From NCBI RefSeq assembly GCF_000093085.1, contig NC_014219.1, positions 3,526,384-3,590,383 of the forward strand: a stretch of 64,000 nt of DNA, in the 5' to 3' direction. Below, one piece after another: positions 63,413 to 64,000 of the stretch; position 1 is the stretch's first letter; every line of letters begins with the position of its first letter. This stretch comes from [Bacillus] selenitireducens MLS10 (lineage in GTDB: Bacteria; Bacillota; Bacilli; Bacillales; Salisediminibacteriaceae). The notes beneath the pieces are model-generated. The model did no database searches. It saw only the letters and a program-made list of their open reading frames with translations, and was not told the DNA's origin. The position numbers and the translations under genes were made by a program.

Positions 63413-64000
63413 TCAGGATTCATTCGGTACGACAACGATCCGACGATGCGGTTCTCTGCCTTCAGAATAAGTGGATACTGTATGAATATGCTGCAAAGCC
63501 GTATGAATGATCTTACGTTCATGAGCATTCATCGGTTCAAGCTTCACTTCGCGGCCTGTACGGACTGCTTTCTCACTGAGACGCTTTGCCAACGTTTCGA
63601 GGGCTTCACGCCGACGGTCCCGGTATCCTTCCGCATCCAGATAAAACTTCATATAGTTATCAGACTGTCTGTTTGCGACAAGATTAACGAGATACTGGAG
63701 AGAATCAAGCGTTTGACCGCGTTTGCCGATCAACACGCCTATTTCTGCGCCCGAAATCGTCAAATACATGCCTTCTTTACGCTCTTCTGCCTCCACACTT
63801 GCGGTAATGCCCATTTTATCGATCGTGTCACGGAGAAACACCAGCGCCTCTTTTAACGGGTCCGGCTTTAAACGGACTTCAACCAGTGCCGGCTTATTGC
63901 CAAGGAACCCGAGAAACCCTTTCTCGGGTTCCTCGAGGACCGTGTAATCCACCTGTTCCGCAGTCACTTCCAATCGGTCAAGACCATTTTGCACAGCTTC
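63413..64000 (-). CDS. jag: RNA-binding protein Jag (KhpB/EloR), 5' part missing
   Basis: The C-terminal 195 codons, with the start beyond the right edge. It shows the end of the Jag N-terminal domain (EKGFLGFLGNKPALVEV), a KH-II RNA-binding domain (about 80-140 of the fragment, GVLIGKRGQTLDSLQYLVNL) and a C-terminal R3H domain (REPHRRIVVVP). Jag acts with KhpA in RNA binding linked to cell elongation and usually follows yidC (spoIIIJ), rnpA and rpmH next to dnaA, so these and oriC should lie right of the window. Confidence 0.95.
   Translation of the reverse strand, partial: EAVQNGLDRLEVTAEQVDYTVLEEPEKGFLGFLGNKPALVEVRLKPDPLKEALVFLRDTIDKMGITASVEAEERKEGMYLTISGAEIGVLIGKRGQTLDSLQYLVNLVANRQSDNYMKFYLDAEGYRDRRREALETLAKRLSEKAVRTGREVKLEPMNAHERKIIHTALQHIHTVSTYSEGREPHRRIVVVPNES

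Overview
The window is a chromosomal segment from a low-GC Gram-positive bacterium (Bacillota, Bacillaceae or a close relative). The right-hand ~30 kb carries the classic Bacillus block next to oriC: walRKHIJ-htrA, purA, dnaB(C), rplI, gdpP, rpsF-ssb-rpsR, ychF, parB-parA, noc, rsmG, mnmG, mnmE, jag. Exported proteins (the peptide-binding lipoprotein, WalH, the M23 endopeptidase, HtrA) are strikingly rich in Asp and Glu, which suggests a halophilic or haloalkaliphilic lifestyle. A Salisediminibacterium-like organism is a guess only. I see no mobile element, prophage or CRISPR array.

Layout. 1-4.4 kb: edge of a HAD phosphatase, metA, a cytoplasmic alpha-amylase and an aspartokinase. 4.5-10.4 kb: a peptide ABC importer, with the binding protein divergent from the permease/ATPase operon; the shared 400-bp spacer has a near-perfect CodY box and a perfect palindrome. 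10.5-19.6 kb: the most interesting block. It holds a YnjB-type ABC transporter, a CDP-alcohol phosphatidyltransferase (YnjF-like), a TVP38/YdjX-type membrane protein, an exported two-domain rhodanese, an HdrB-like CCG protein and an FeS/FAD pyridine-nucleotide oxidoreductase. It resembles the poorly understood ydjXYZ-ynjABCDEF cluster of E. coli, with an HdrB-like redox pair added, and has CRP/FNR-type palindromes in its leaders. 20-29 kb: a membrane GGDEF protein coupled to azoR, the des-desK-desR cold-shock desaturase system, an ABC-2 exporter and a second GGDEF receptor. 29-34.4 kb: malate:quinone oxidoreductase, a frameshifted cupin, an EamA transporter, an NAD-dependent epimerase and rluF.

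34.4-64 kb: replication-proximal core. rlmH is followed by a dense DnaA-box cluster and a small CxxH/CxxC protein. The Wal regulon operon is preceded by an M23/LysM/G5 endopeptidase gene whose promoter shares a 17-bp element with the walR promoter. Six tRNA genes form one operon. purA has paired PurR boxes. Then come the S6-SSB-S18 operon, YchF, the ParABS/Noc segregation genes with two perfect parS sites, and the MnmG/MnmE tRNA-modification genes. A second DnaA-box cluster lies between mnmE and jag. oriC itself should lie just beyond the right edge.

How parts work together: the right half couples origin segregation (ParAB-parS, Noc), replication control (DnaA-box clusters), wall homeostasis (WalRK, M23 hydrolase) and translation. 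The left half is mostly nutrient uptake and redox metabolism. Start codons were chosen by Shine-Dalgarno spacing and family N-termini; uncertain ones are flagged.
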